A stretch of DNA of 64,000 nucleotides, taken from positions 1-64,000 of the forward strand of contig NZ_BDAI01000005.1 of the NCBI RefSeq assembly GCF_002091755.1, written 5' to 3'. Shown one piece after another: positions 8,398-16,127 of the stretch. This stretch comes from Pseudomonas nitroreducens NBRC 12694 (GTDB taxonomy: Bacteria; Pseudomonadota; Gammaproteobacteria; Pseudomonadales; Pseudomonadaceae). A program made the translations under genes and the position numbers. The notes beneath the pieces were generated by a model. That model worked only from the letters and a program-made list of their open reading frames with translations. It made no database searches and was not told the DNA's origin. Each line of letters begins with the position of its first letter. Within the stretch, counting starts at the first letter, position 1.

Positions 8398-10722
8398 TCA
8401 GTTCAACCAGCCGCGCACCCAGTCCATGACTTCGCCGGCTGGCGTCTGGTTTCCGCAACCTGTGCCCAGCGCAGGTTCGCTTCCACGAATATAAGGCATC
8501 TGCACTGCGCCCGGGCAGTTGGCGTCAGTGCCCTGCCCGGTATGCGGATCGACCCAGGCCTGCACGACATTATCCGGCATCGGCATGTCCAGCGGCGCGG
8601 GATTGGCCTTGCGCATGAAGCTGGTCCAGATCTGCAGCGCACCGGTGGCACCGGTGAGCGGCGTCTTGCCATTGTCGTCGCGACCGATCCACACCACTGC
8701 CAGCAGGTCCTGGCCGAAACCGGAGAACCAGCTGTCGCGAGAATCGTTGGTGGTACCGGTCTTGCCCGCCAGGGTGAGGGACGCCGGCAACTGGTTGTAG
8801 ACCGAGCGCCCGGTGCCTTCGCGCATCACGCGCTGCATGGCGCTCTGCAGCAGGTAGATGGCGCCCGGATCGAAACGCTGCTGGACCTGGAACGGATAAC
8901 GCTTGAGCGGCTGCCCGTCTGCCGCCAGCACACTGCGGATGCTGCGCAGCGGGGTATTGAAGCCGCCACTGGCAATCGTCTGGTACATGGTCGCCACTTG
9001 CATCGGGCTCAGCGCGCCCGCGCCCAGCAGCATCGACGGATAGGCCGGCCAATTCGGCGACACGCCCAGGCGCTCCAGCGTCTTCAGGACGTTCGGCACG
9101 CCCAGGTCGAGACCCAGCCTGGCCGTGGACAGGTTCAGCGAACGGGCCAGCCCCTGGTAGAGGAAGATGGTGCCGTTGGCGGTGCCTTCATAGTTCTTCG
9201 GCGTCCACACCTGGCCATCCTTGCCCTTCACCTGGAACGGCTGGTCCTGGATGTAGCTGGTCAAGGTGTACTGGCTCGGACGCTCCAGCGCGGTCAGGTA
9301 AACCGCCGGCTTGACCAGCGAACCGATCGGCCGCACCGCATCTACCGCACGATTGAAGCCGGCGAAGCGCGGGTCACGGCTGCCGAGCAGCGCCTGGATT
9401 TCGCCGGTTTCCGGGTTGGTCACGACCATCGCGGTTTCGGTCTCGGCGACGCCCTTGCGGCCTTCCAGGCGCTTGAAGGTTTCGCTGACGGCGGACTCGG
9501 CCTTCATCTGCAGGATGGGGTCGAAGCTGGTGAAGATCCGCAGGCCTTCTTCGGTCAGGTCCTCGTCGCGATAGTCCTCGCGCAACTGGCGTTTCACCAG
9601 GTCGAGGAAGGCCGGATAGGAGCTGTTGGCCATGCTGCCCTGAGTGGTCACACCCAGCGGCGCCTGCTTGGCGGCAGCCGCTTCCTGGGCGGTGATCACA
9701 CCCTGCTCGGCAAGCACGTCGAGCACTACGTTGCGGCGCTCCAGCGCACGCTCCGGATTCCGACGCGGGTTGTAATAGGAAGGCCCCTTCACCATGCCAA
9801 CGAGCAAAGCCACCTGGGGCAACTTCAGCTCCGATAGCGGCTGGCTGAAGAAGTACTGGCTGGCGAGGCCGAAGCCGTTCACCGAGCGCTGGCCATCCTG
9901 ACCGAGGAACACCTCGTTGAGGTAGCCCTCGAGGATTTCGCGCTTGTCGTAATGCAGTTCCAGCAGCACCGCCATCATGGCTTCGGTGAGCTTGCGCGAC
10001 AGGCTGCGCTCGTTGGTCAGGAAGAAGTTCTTCACCAACTGCTGGGTCAGCGTGCTGCCGCCCTGGCGCAACTGGCCGGCGCTGGCGTTGACCCAGACGG
10101 CCCGGGCGATGGACTTGATCGAGACCCCGTGGTGGGTCCAGAAGTCGCGGTCTTCCACGGCCACCAGGGTATCGATCAGGTAAGGCGGCACCTGATCCAG
10201 CTTGATCAGGATGCGGTCTTCGTTATGCGCCGGGTACAGGCCGCCGATCAGCAGCGGCTCCATGCGCGCGACAGCGAGGTCGCCACCATTGGCGCGACTC
10301 AGGCCAGCCACGTAGTCGCCGGAGAAGCGCACGCGAATGCGCTGCGCAGGCTCGGCGCCTTCATAGAACTGGAAGCCACGGGTATTGAGGTCGACGGCGT
10401 TGCCGGACACCGACACGGCGCCGGGACCGGCGACCGAGGCCTCGCGGCGATAGCCCAGCGCATCCAGCTCGCGCAGGAAGTCGTCCTTGCCCAGTTTCAG
10501 GCCGACGAACAGCTCCAGCGGCCGGGCGTAGACCTTGGCGGGAATGGTCCAGCGCTTGCCGGAGAATTTCTCCTGGACAACCGCATCGAGGTACACGGCA
10601 AAACCGGCCAGCACCACGACACCAACCAGACCGAGCTTGAGAGCCCAGCCCAGCCACTTGCGCATGGCAGGCGACGATTTGCCGCTTTTTTTACGAGGTT
10701 TGGAAGATCGGGGACGCGTCAT
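8398..10722 (-). CDS. mrcB: Penicillin-binding protein 1B, bifunctional glycosyltransferase/transpeptidase
   Basis: 774 residues. A basic cytoplasmic tail and one membrane segment (about residues 28-50) precede a UB2H-like region, then the GT51 domain with VEDRDFWTHHG (catalytic Glu near residue 190), GGSTLTQQLVKN and LEGYLNEVFLGQ. The transpeptidase domain carries SLVK (about residue 467), an SLN-type second motif and KTGTT (about residue 654). It polymerises and crosslinks peptidoglycan at the inner membrane. It lies 16 bp upstream of its probable activator gene lpoP. Confidence 0.95.
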   Translation of the reverse strand: MTRPRSSKPRKKSGKSSPAMRKWLGWALKLGLVGVVVLAGFAVYLDAVVQEKFSGKRWTIPAKVYARPLELFVGLKLGKDDFLRELDALGYRREASVAGPGAVSVSGNAVDLNTRGFQFYEGAEPAQRIRVRFSGDYVAGLSRANGGDLAVARMEPLLIGGLYPAHNEDRILIKLDQVPPYLIDTLVAVEDRDFWTHHGVSIKSIARAVWVNASAGQLRQGGSTLTQQLVKNFFLTNERSLSRKLTEAMMAVLLELHYDKREILEGYLNEVFLGQDGQRSVNGFGLASQYFFSQPLSELKLPQVALLVGMVKGPSYYNPRRNPERALERRNVVLDVLAEQGVITAQEAAAAKQAPLGVTTQGSMANSSYPAFLDLVKRQLREDYRDEDLTEEGLRIFTSFDPILQMKAESAVSETFKRLEGRKGVAETETAMVVTNPETGEIQALLGSRDPRFAGFNRAVDAVRPIGSLVKPAVYLTALERPSQYTLTSYIQDQPFQVKGKDGQVWTPKNYEGTANGTIFLYQGLARSLNLSTARLGLDLGVPNVLKTLERLGVSPNWPAYPSMLLGAGALSPMQVATMYQTIASGGFNTPLRSIRSVLAADGQPLKRYPFQVQQRFDPGAIYLLQSAMQRVMREGTGRSVYNQLPASLTLAGKTGTTNDSRDSWFSGFGQDLLAVVWIGRDDNGKTPLTGATGALQIWTSFMRKANPAPLDMPMPDNVVQAWVDPHTGQGTDANCPGAVQMPYIRGSEPALGTGCGNQTPAGEVMDWVRGWLN

Positions 10723-10939
10723 GGCGGCGCATTATACGTACTTTGTCCACAGGAGACAGACGCCGCTCCAGCGGGCGTCCGGGCTTGATGCGAACTGCCG
10801 CGCATCCAACAAGAACGGCAGTGGCCGAGCTATGACCCCGCGATGGCCATTTGGTTGCCGGCCGGCTGCAGAGTTTGCACCTGCCGACCCAGCCGCCATA
10901 ATGCCCGCCTTTAGAAAATTCGACCGGAAAGGACATCAC

Positions 10940-12502
10940 GTGAGCCAGACCCTACTCGCAGCCCTGCAGAACCCCGCCCTCTTCCCCCATCCGGTCGACG
11001 GTTTCCGGGTCATCGAAACCCACATTTCCTGGGTGCTGCTCACTGGCTCCCATGTCTACAAGATCAAGAAACCGGTGAACTTCGGCTTCCTCGACTTCAC
11101 CGACCTCGCCAAGCGCAAGCACTTCTGCGAGGAAGAGCTGCGCCTGAACCAGCGTCTGACCGAAGGCCTGTACCTCGACGTCATCGCCATTACCGGCAGC
11201 GAATCCGCCCCGCAGATCGGCGGCGACGGCCCGGCCATCGAATACATGATCCAGTGCCGCGAATTCCCGCAGAGCCAGTTGCTCAGCGAAGTTCAGGCCC
11301 GCGGCGAACTTAGCGCCCAGCATATCGACGGCCTTGCCCATCAGATCGCCGACTTCCACCTGCGCACCCCGGTCGTCCCCACCGAGCACCCACTAGGCAC
11401 TCCGGACGCCTGCATGGCGCCGGTGCGGCAGAACTTCGAACAAATCCGTCCGCTGCTCTCGGACAAAGCCGACCTGCTGCAACTGGATGCCCTGGAGGCC
11501 TGGGCGGAGTCCAGCTTCGAGCGCCTGCACGGCGTGTTCGAGCAGCGCAAGGCCAATGGCTTCATCCGCGAATGCCACGGCGACATCCATCTGGGTAACG
11601 CCGCGATCATCGACGGCAAGGTAGTGCTGTTCGACTGCATCGAGTTCAACGAGCCCTTCCGCTTCACCGATGTCACCGCCGACTACGCCTTCCTCGCCAT
11701 GGACCTGGAAGACCGCGGCCTGAAGTGCCTGTCGCGACGCTTCGTCAGCCAGTACCTGGAATACACCGGTGACTACCAGTCGCTGGCCCTGCTGAATTTC
11801 TACAAGGCTTACCGCGCCCTGGTCCGCGCCAAGATCGCGCTGTTCAGCCTGGCGCACCAGACTGACGCCGTGCAGAAGGCCGCGACGCTGCGCCAGTATC
11901 GCAACTACGCCAACCTGGCGGAGAGCTACAGCGCCATTCCCTCGCGCTTCCTCGCGGTGACCGTCGGTGTTTCCGCCGTCGGCAAGAGCCAGGTCGCACT
12001 GCGGCTGGTAGAAGCGCTGGGCGCCATTCGCCTGCGTTCGGACGTGGAGCGCAAGCGCCTGTTCGGCGAACAGCAGGCCGACCAGCAAGGCCAACTGAAG
12101 GCCGGCATCTATGCTGGCGACGCCACCACCGCGACCTACCAACGCCTCAACGAGCTGGCCGTTGATATCCTGCGTGCTGGCTACCCGGTCGTACTGGACG
12201 CCACTTTCCTCAAGCGAGAGCAACGTGCCGCTGCCTGGGAAATTGCCGAGGAAACCGGGGTGCCCTTCCTGATCCTCGACTGCCAGGCGCCGGAAGCGGT
12301 GATCAGCAGTTGGCTGACCCAGCGTCAGGCCGAGGGCAATGACCCCTCCGACGCGACCCTGGAAGTGATCCAGGCGCAGCAGGCCAGTCGCGACCCTCTC
12401 AGCGCCGAAGAGCAGCAACACAGCAAGCGCGTCGACACCCCCGACGCCGCCAGCCTCGACGCCCTGGTCGCCAGCATCCGCCAGCGCCTGCCGGGCCTCT
12501 GA
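10940..12502 (+). CDS. Two-domain protein: phosphotransferase-like kinase fused to P-loop ATPase
   Basis: 520 residues from GTG at 10940, supported by GAAAGG 7-8 bp upstream. The N-terminal two thirds resemble an aminoglycoside-phosphotransferase-type kinase: the catalytic-loop motif HGDIHLGN is followed by a metal-binding-type DCIEFNE. The C-terminal third is a separate P-loop domain with Walker A GVSAVGKS, like AAA_33 or zeta-toxin-type small kinases. The family is widespread in proteobacteria without an established substrate; resistance to aminoglycosides should not be inferred. Divergent from mrcB. Confidence 0.8.
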   Translation: MSQTLLAALQNPALFPHPVDGFRVIETHISWVLLTGSHVYKIKKPVNFGFLDFTDLAKRKHFCEEELRLNQRLTEGLYLDVIAITGSESAPQIGGDGPAIEYMIQCREFPQSQLLSEVQARGELSAQHIDGLAHQIADFHLRTPVVPTEHPLGTPDACMAPVRQNFEQIRPLLSDKADLLQLDALEAWAESSFERLHGVFEQRKANGFIRECHGDIHLGNAAIIDGKVVLFDCIEFNEPFRFTDVTADYAFLAMDLEDRGLKCLSRRFVSQYLEYTGDYQSLALLNFYKAYRALVRAKIALFSLAHQTDAVQKAATLRQYRNYANLAESYSAIPSRFLAVTVGVSAVGKSQVALRLVEALGAIRLRSDVERKRLFGEQQADQQGQLKAGIYAGDATTATYQRLNELAVDILRAGYPVVLDATFLKREQRAAAWEIAEETGVPFLILDCQAPEAVISSWLTQRQAEGNDPSDATLEVIQAQQASRDPLSAEEQQHSKRVDTPDAASLDALVASIRQRLPGL

Positions 12503-12733
12503 TCCACCGTTTGTCGGCCGGAATCACCGCCACGCGATGACTCCGGCCGGTGGGCAGCGCCGCACGGCGCGCCCTGCCTGCGCCACATCGCCCTGCCCCG
12601 CTTTCAGGGCGATGTCACAACGCCACGCTTTTCTCATCCACCGCTACACTTTCCAGGGTGTGTCCGGCCGCTACGAGCAGTTCTCGGCCTTTTCAAGACC
12701 TGACACCCATCGTGCCCATCGCAAGGACCGACG

Positions 12734-13006
12734 ATGAACGACGAACTGCTGCACCTGAAGAACCTCGGCAAGACCTCTGCCCAGTGGCTCCACGCCGTGG
12801 GCATCCACAACGCTGGCGACCTGCGCCGTCTGGGGGCGGTCGGCGCTTACCGGGCCGTGCGCGCCCGGGGCTTCCGTGCCTCCAAGGTGCTCCTTTACGC
12901 CATCGAGGGTGCCCTGCTGGATGTGCACTGGAACGACCTTCCTCCCGCGCACAAGGCAGCCCTTCTCGGCGAGCTTGAGACATTTCCCGCACGTAACAAG
13001 AGCTAG
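12734..13006 (+). CDS. TfoX/Sxy C-terminal domain protein
   Basis: 90 residues made almost wholly of the helix-hairpin-helix-like TfoX_C domain (LKNLGKTSAQWLHAVGI, then DLRRLGAVGAYRAVRARG). Full-length TfoX/Sxy regulates competence, but this stand-alone C-terminal domain has no N-terminal regulatory part, so its role is unknown. The 231 bp upstream (12503-12733) hold an inverted repeat of CCGGCCG type near 12515-12550 and no gene that I can support. Confidence 0.78.
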   Translation: MNDELLHLKNLGKTSAQWLHAVGIHNAGDLRRLGAVGAYRAVRARGFRASKVLLYAIEGALLDVHWNDLPPAHKAALLGELETFPARNKS

Positions 13007-13058
13007 CTCACAAGCTCTGTGGGAAAATGTTTACGCAAGGTGCCTGTCCGCTTATGGT
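12998..13058 (+). promoter_or_regulatory. Possible Vfr-type half site and promoter upstream of cbpA
   Basis: TCACA (13008-13012) within AGCTAGCTCACA is a good half of a CRP/Vfr site; the other half is poor. A weak -35 TTTACG (near 13027) and -10 TATGGT (near 13053) lie downstream, which would place the site around -60. cbpA is known to be Vfr-controlled in P. aeruginosa; the site assignment here is an inference. Confidence 0.3.
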
Positions 13059-13110
13059 CTCAGGGCCCTTCGTGCGCCCTCGACCGTCGCCATATCAAGG
13101 AATTACGGCC

Positions 13111-13911
13111 ATGTACCTACTCGGTGAACAACCTGCCTACGCCGATCGACTGATCAATCGCCTGCAGGGCATTCCGGCGCAATTGCTCGCCGGCCTGGAA
13201 CCCGCTGGCGAAGCCATCCGCCTGGAGCGATCCGACGACCTGGAAGGCGAGTTGCCCGGCAAGCATCTGTTCCTCATCGAGAATGGCCTGGTCCATGCGC
13301 TGGTGGATGAGCGCCCGCTGTTCTACCTGCAGGAAGGCGACCTGGTCGGCCTGCGCCAGGGTATCGAGCTGCCACCGTGCCGTTACGTCAGCGAAGAACC
13401 TCTGTGCCTGATTCCCTATTCGCGCAGCGAAGTGTTCCGCCATATCCACAGCGACGAGGAGCGCCAGGAGCAGTTCCTGCACTACCTGATCGGCCACACC
13501 GCGCTGCTGTCCGACGCGCTGGCGCACCTCAAGCAACCGGAAATCCGCCCGGCTACCGGCTTCCAGCATTTCGCCGCCGGCGCGCAGCTGATCCAGCAGG
13601 GTGATGACGCCGAGCACGTGTTCATCATCATCGAAGGCCACGCCGAGGCCTTCGTCGATGGGCAGAAGGTCGGTGACGTGCAGAAGGACGAAATCTTCGG
13701 CGCCATGGCCGTGTTCACCCGCGAGAAGCGCAGCGCGTCGGTCATCGCCAGCGAGCCGTGCACCGTGATGGTGATACCCAAGGACCAGTTCCTCAGCCTG
13801 ATGCAGAGCAACCCGCGCATCGCCCACAGCCTCATCGAGGGCATGGCACGCCGCATCGACCTGCTGAACAAGGAAGTCACCCAGTTGCGCCTGCAGCGCC
13901 AGCCGGACTGA
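13111..13911 (+). CDS. cbpA: CbpA, cyclic-nucleotide-binding domain protein
   Basis: 266 residues from ATG at 13111 with CAAGGA about 9 bp upstream. Two cNMP-binding-like folds occur in tandem: a degenerate N-terminal one (about 15-125) and a clearer C-terminal one (about 150-250) with HVFIIIEGHAEAF and IFGAMAVFTREKRSAS. There is no DNA-binding helix-turn-helix, so it is not a CRP-type transcription factor. In the phosphate-binding cassette the Glu that contacts ribose in E. coli CRP aligns with Ala here, while Arg-Ser of RSA is kept. Position next to prrF matches P. aeruginosa cbpA. Confidence 0.85.
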   Translation: MYLLGEQPAYADRLINRLQGIPAQLLAGLEPAGEAIRLERSDDLEGELPGKHLFLIENGLVHALVDERPLFYLQEGDLVGLRQGIELPPCRYVSEEPLCLIPYSRSEVFRHIHSDEERQEQFLHYLIGHTALLSDALAHLKQPEIRPATGFQHFAAGAQLIQQGDDAEHVFIIIEGHAEAFVDGQKVGDVQKDEIFGAMAVFTREKRSASVIASEPCTVMVIPKDQFLSLMQSNPRIAHSLIEGMARRIDLLNKEVTQLRLQRQPD

Positions 13912-13929
13912 GCCTCAGCCCTTTGAGAA

Positions 13930-13955
13930 AGCCCGGCCTTGCGCCGGGCTTTTTC
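13930..13955 (+). terminator. rho-independent terminator after cbpA
   Basis: AGCCCGGC-CTTGC-GCCGGGCT followed by TTTTCG forms a strong stem-loop with a T tract 18 bp after the cbpA stop. Confidence 0.88.
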
Positions 13956-14005
13956 GTTACCGCGGTAGCTCATTCGTCGATGAGAAAAAATCTGCAGAAA
14001 AGAGG

Positions 14006-14034
14006 TTGACTCTCAAATGATAATGATTATTATT
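14006..14034 (+). promoter_or_regulatory. prrF1 promoter with Fur box
   Basis: -35 TTGACT (14006-14011) and -10 TATTAT (14028-14033), 16 bp apart. The spacer and -10 are a Fur box, AATGATAATGATTATTATT (14016-14034), close to the consensus of alternating GATAAT/ATTATC hexamers. Iron-loaded Fur would block polymerase directly. Confidence 0.9.
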
Positions 14035-14039
14035 GAGTC

Positions 14040-14156
14040 ATCTGGTCGCGAGGCCAGATCGATAACCTCAAGAGACCACGCAGTCGGACTCTTCAGATTA
14101 TCTCCTCATCAGGCTAATCACGGTTTCGACCCGGCACTTTGCCGGGTCTTTTTTTT
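14040..14156 (+). ncRNA. prrF1: PrrF1 iron-sparing small RNA
   Basis: About 117 nt. The 5' stem ATCTGG...CCAGAT (14040-14059) is followed by a 56-nt core (14071-14126) identical to that of PrrF2, containing the CTCCTCATCAGGCTAATC pairing region, and by the terminator GACCCGGC-ACTTT-GCCGGGTC plus T tract. PrrF sRNAs act with Hfq to repress iron-rich proteins (such as sodB and TCA-cycle genes) when iron is scarce. The start is placed from the promoter and is accurate to a few bases. Confidence 0.92.
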
Positions 14157-14227
14157 GCCCCGGTTTTTACCTTTCCGTCCCATCGCCAATCCGCAGAAAA
14201 AACTTCGCATCAGTCGCAGAAAAGCTG

Positions 14228-14256
14228 TTGACTCTCAAATGATAATGGTTATTATT
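14228..14256 (+). promoter_or_regulatory. prrF2 promoter with Fur box
   Basis: -35 TTGACT (14228-14233) and -10 TATTAT (14250-14255) have the same spacing as prrF1. The Fur box AATGATAATGGTTATTATT (14238-14256) differs from the prrF1 box by one base. Confidence 0.9.
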
Positions 14257-14261
14257 ACAAC

Positions 14262-14378
14262 AACTGGCTGCGAGGCCAGTTGGATAAGCTAGAGAGACCA
14301 CGCAGTCGGACTCTTCAGATTATCTCCTCATCAGGCTAATCACGGTTTTAGACCCGGCACTTTGCCGGGTCTTTTTTT
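14262..14378 (+). ncRNA. prrF2: PrrF2 iron-sparing small RNA
   Basis: About 117 nt, a tandem near-copy of PrrF1. The 5' stem AACTGG...CCAGTT (14262-14281) keeps the pairing of PrrF1 through compensatory changes, which supports the fold. The 56-nt core (14293-14348) is identical to PrrF1 and the terminator (14351-14378) is the same. Most divergence lies between the 5' stem and the core. Confidence 0.92.
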
Positions 14379-14419
14379 GCCCGCGATTTCTTGCGCGTCA
14401 GTCTGACAGCGAGCCTATG

Positions 14420-14443
14420 AAAAACGGAGCCTTCCGGCTCCGT
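14420..14443 (-). terminator. rho-independent terminator after phuW
   Basis: On the minus strand ACGGAGCC-GGAA-GGCTCCGT is followed by a run of T residues, 9 bp after the phuW stop. It ends the phuSTUVW transcript, facing the end of prrF2. Confidence 0.85.
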
Positions 14444-14451
14444 CGTGTGAC

Positions 14452-15348
14452 TTACAGGCTACCGCGCATCTGTGCACAGTAATCGGTGGCGGGCTGGGCC
14501 GGTGTATACCACAGGTAATCCGCCTGGCCGGGCTCCACGGGCTTGCCGACTTCCGCCAGCATCACCACCTTCAGCCCTTGCGCCGCGTCGATGTCCTTCA
14601 GATGCAGCGGCACTCCCAGATCGCGCCGCGCATGAAAGCCGCCGGCGATCAGCACGGAGGGTTCGGGAGCTGCCTTGAAACTTTCGGCCATGCGCCGGTC
14701 GCGCTGCTGCTGCACCGCCAGCATCGCCGGGTACTGGCTCTCGGGCAACAGGCCACAATGGGAACCACGGATGTCCTCCAGCAATGCATTGCGCACCGAC
14801 GCGGCGGTGGACGCCGAGCCTTGCAGCTGCGGCTTGGTCCGGTAGATCTTCATGATCTCGCCCCGATCCAGGTTGGCCGCCAGTAGTGGCGCCGGCTGCT
14901 TCACCAGCCAGGTCACCAGCGGGCCGTATTGTGACCAGTCCCAGCCCGGCTGCCAGCGCAGCGCAGCGATCAGGTCGTTTGGCATGTCGCCCTTCGCGGC
15001 GGATGCCTGGGCGGCGCTGACTGCGCTCTGCTGGTCAGGGGCGAGCATTTCCAGCAGCACACTGCCACTCGGGCGACGCTCGGCCAGGGCGCGCACCAGC
15101 CAGAGTTCGAGGGCATGGTGATCCGGATTGTCGTGCTGCTCACCAACGATTACCCGCGGTGCCGCTGCAAGTCGATCAAGCAGCTGCGCGGGGGAAAGTT
15201 GCTCGCCGCTGCGCAGATCGCGGATTACCCCCAGCTCGGCGCTGTCGCGCTCTTCCGGGCTTTGCCAGTCTGGCAGCGGCGGCGCAGCCACCTGGCCCTG
15301 GCAGGCAGCGAGCAACGCCAGCAGTGTGACGAGCAGGACCTTCTTCAT
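14452..15348 (-). CDS. phuW: PhuW, ChaN-family heme-associated lipoprotein
   Basis: 298 residues. A lipoprotein signal ends in LLAAC (Cys about residue 16). The ChaN/cofactor-heme-binding domain follows, with RVIVGEQHDNPDHHALE (about residues 65-80), a His-rich metal/heme-binding type motif. Campylobacter ChaN binds heme at the outer membrane and this is presumed to be an accessory of heme uptake. It is the last gene of phuSTUVW, 11 bp after phuV. Confidence 0.88.
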   Translation of the reverse strand: MKKVLLVTLLALLAACQGQVAAPPLPDWQSPEERDSAELGVIRDLRSGEQLSPAQLLDRLAAAPRVIVGEQHDNPDHHALELWLVRALAERRPSGSVLLEMLAPDQQSAVSAAQASAAKGDMPNDLIAALRWQPGWDWSQYGPLVTWLVKQPAPLLAANLDRGEIMKIYRTKPQLQGSASTAASVRNALLEDIRGSHCGLLPESQYPAMLAVQQQRDRRMAESFKAAPEPSVLIAGGFHARRDLGVPLHLKDIDAAQGLKVVMLAEVGKPVEPGQADYLWYTPAQPATDYCAQMRGSL

Positions 15349-15359
15349 GGCGACTCCTA

Positions 15360-16127
15360 TCAGCGCGCGATGATCAGCGGATGGCCGCGCTCCGGGTGCT
15401 CCTGAACCAGCACGTCGAGGCCGAAGACCGTGCGCAGGGGTTCGGCCTGAAGCACCTCGCGCGGCGTGCCGAGCAGATGTGCACGCGCCTCGTGCAGCAG
15501 CAACAGGCGGTCACAGTAGCGCGCCGCAAGGTTCAGGTCGTGCAGGATGACCATCACTGCCGCGCCACGCCCGGCGAACTCTTGCACAGCCTGCAGCGTG
15601 GTGTGCTGGTGCAACGGGTCGAGGGCGGACGTCGGTTCGTCCAGCAGCAGGATCTGCTCCTCTCCGCCCGGCCAGAGCTGCGCCAGCACCCGAGCCAGGT
15701 GCACGCGCTGGCGCTCACCGCCGGATAGCGCCAGGTAGCTGCGCCCGGCAAGGTGCGAGGCATCCGCGGCGCGCATCGCTTCGCGGATGATTGTTTCATC
15801 GCGCTGGCGGCCAGTGTCGTGAGGCAGCCGGCCGAACCCCACCACCGCCTCGACGGAAAAGGCGAAGTTCAGCGAGGACGATTGCGGCAGAACAGCCAGC
15901 CGCCGCGCGCGCTCGGGGCCCTGCCACGACTCCAGCGGGCGACCGTCGAGGCTCACCGCTCCGCTGGTAAGCGGCAATTCACCATTCAAGGCGCCGAGCA
16001 GCGTGCTCTTGCCCGCGCCGTTGGGGCCGAGCACACCGAGCACTTCGCCCGGCTGCAGCGTCACGCTCACATCCTGCAGGACGACCTGGGAGCCGCGATT
16101 CACCCGCAGCTTGTCTGCGCACAGCAT
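15360..16127 (-). CDS. phuV: Heme ABC transporter ATP-binding protein
   Basis: 255 residues. Walker A GPNGAGKST, signature LSGGERQRVHLAR and Walker B ILLLDEPTSALD are all intact, with the switch histidine in VMVILHDLN. It is the HmuV/PhuV-type ATPase driving heme import through PhuU. Its ATG overlaps the phuU stop by one base (TGATG). Confidence 0.95.
   Translation of the reverse strand: MLCADKLRVNRGSQVVLQDVSVTLQPGEVLGVLGPNGAGKSTLLGALNGELPLTSGAVSLDGRPLESWQGPERARRLAVLPQSSSLNFAFSVEAVVGFGRLPHDTGRQRDETIIREAMRAADASHLAGRSYLALSGGERQRVHLARVLAQLWPGGEEQILLLDEPTSALDPLHQHTTLQAVQEFAGRGAAVMVILHDLNLAARYCDRLLLLHEARAHLLGTPREVLQAEPLRTVFGLDVLVQEHPERGHPLIIAR

Larger units (their letters stand above)
14040..14378 (+). 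ncRNA. prrH: PrrH, read-through transcript spanning prrF1 and prrF2
   Basis: In P. aeruginosa a longer heme-responsive RNA starts at the prrF1 promoter, reads through its terminator and ends at that of prrF2. Here the tandem order and a 105-bp spacer (14157-14261) would allow the same RNA of about 340 nt. Production is inferred from the arrangement, not seen. Confidence 0.5.

Noticed and set aside
10535..10939. N-terminal extension of the kinase/P-loop protein back to 10535
   Set aside because: It would overlap mrcB and the divergent promoter region; the GTG at 10940 has a proper ribosome-binding site.
10940..12502. Aminoglycoside resistance gene
   Set aside because: The APH-like motif is shared by many kinases; fusion to a P-loop domain and a stable chromosomal context argue against a resistance role.
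12550..12978. Plus-strand frame of 142 codons between the kinase gene and the TfoX-C gene
   Set aside because: Arg/Ser/Pro-rich frame overlapping the TfoX-C gene in another frame, with no ribosome-binding site or domain.
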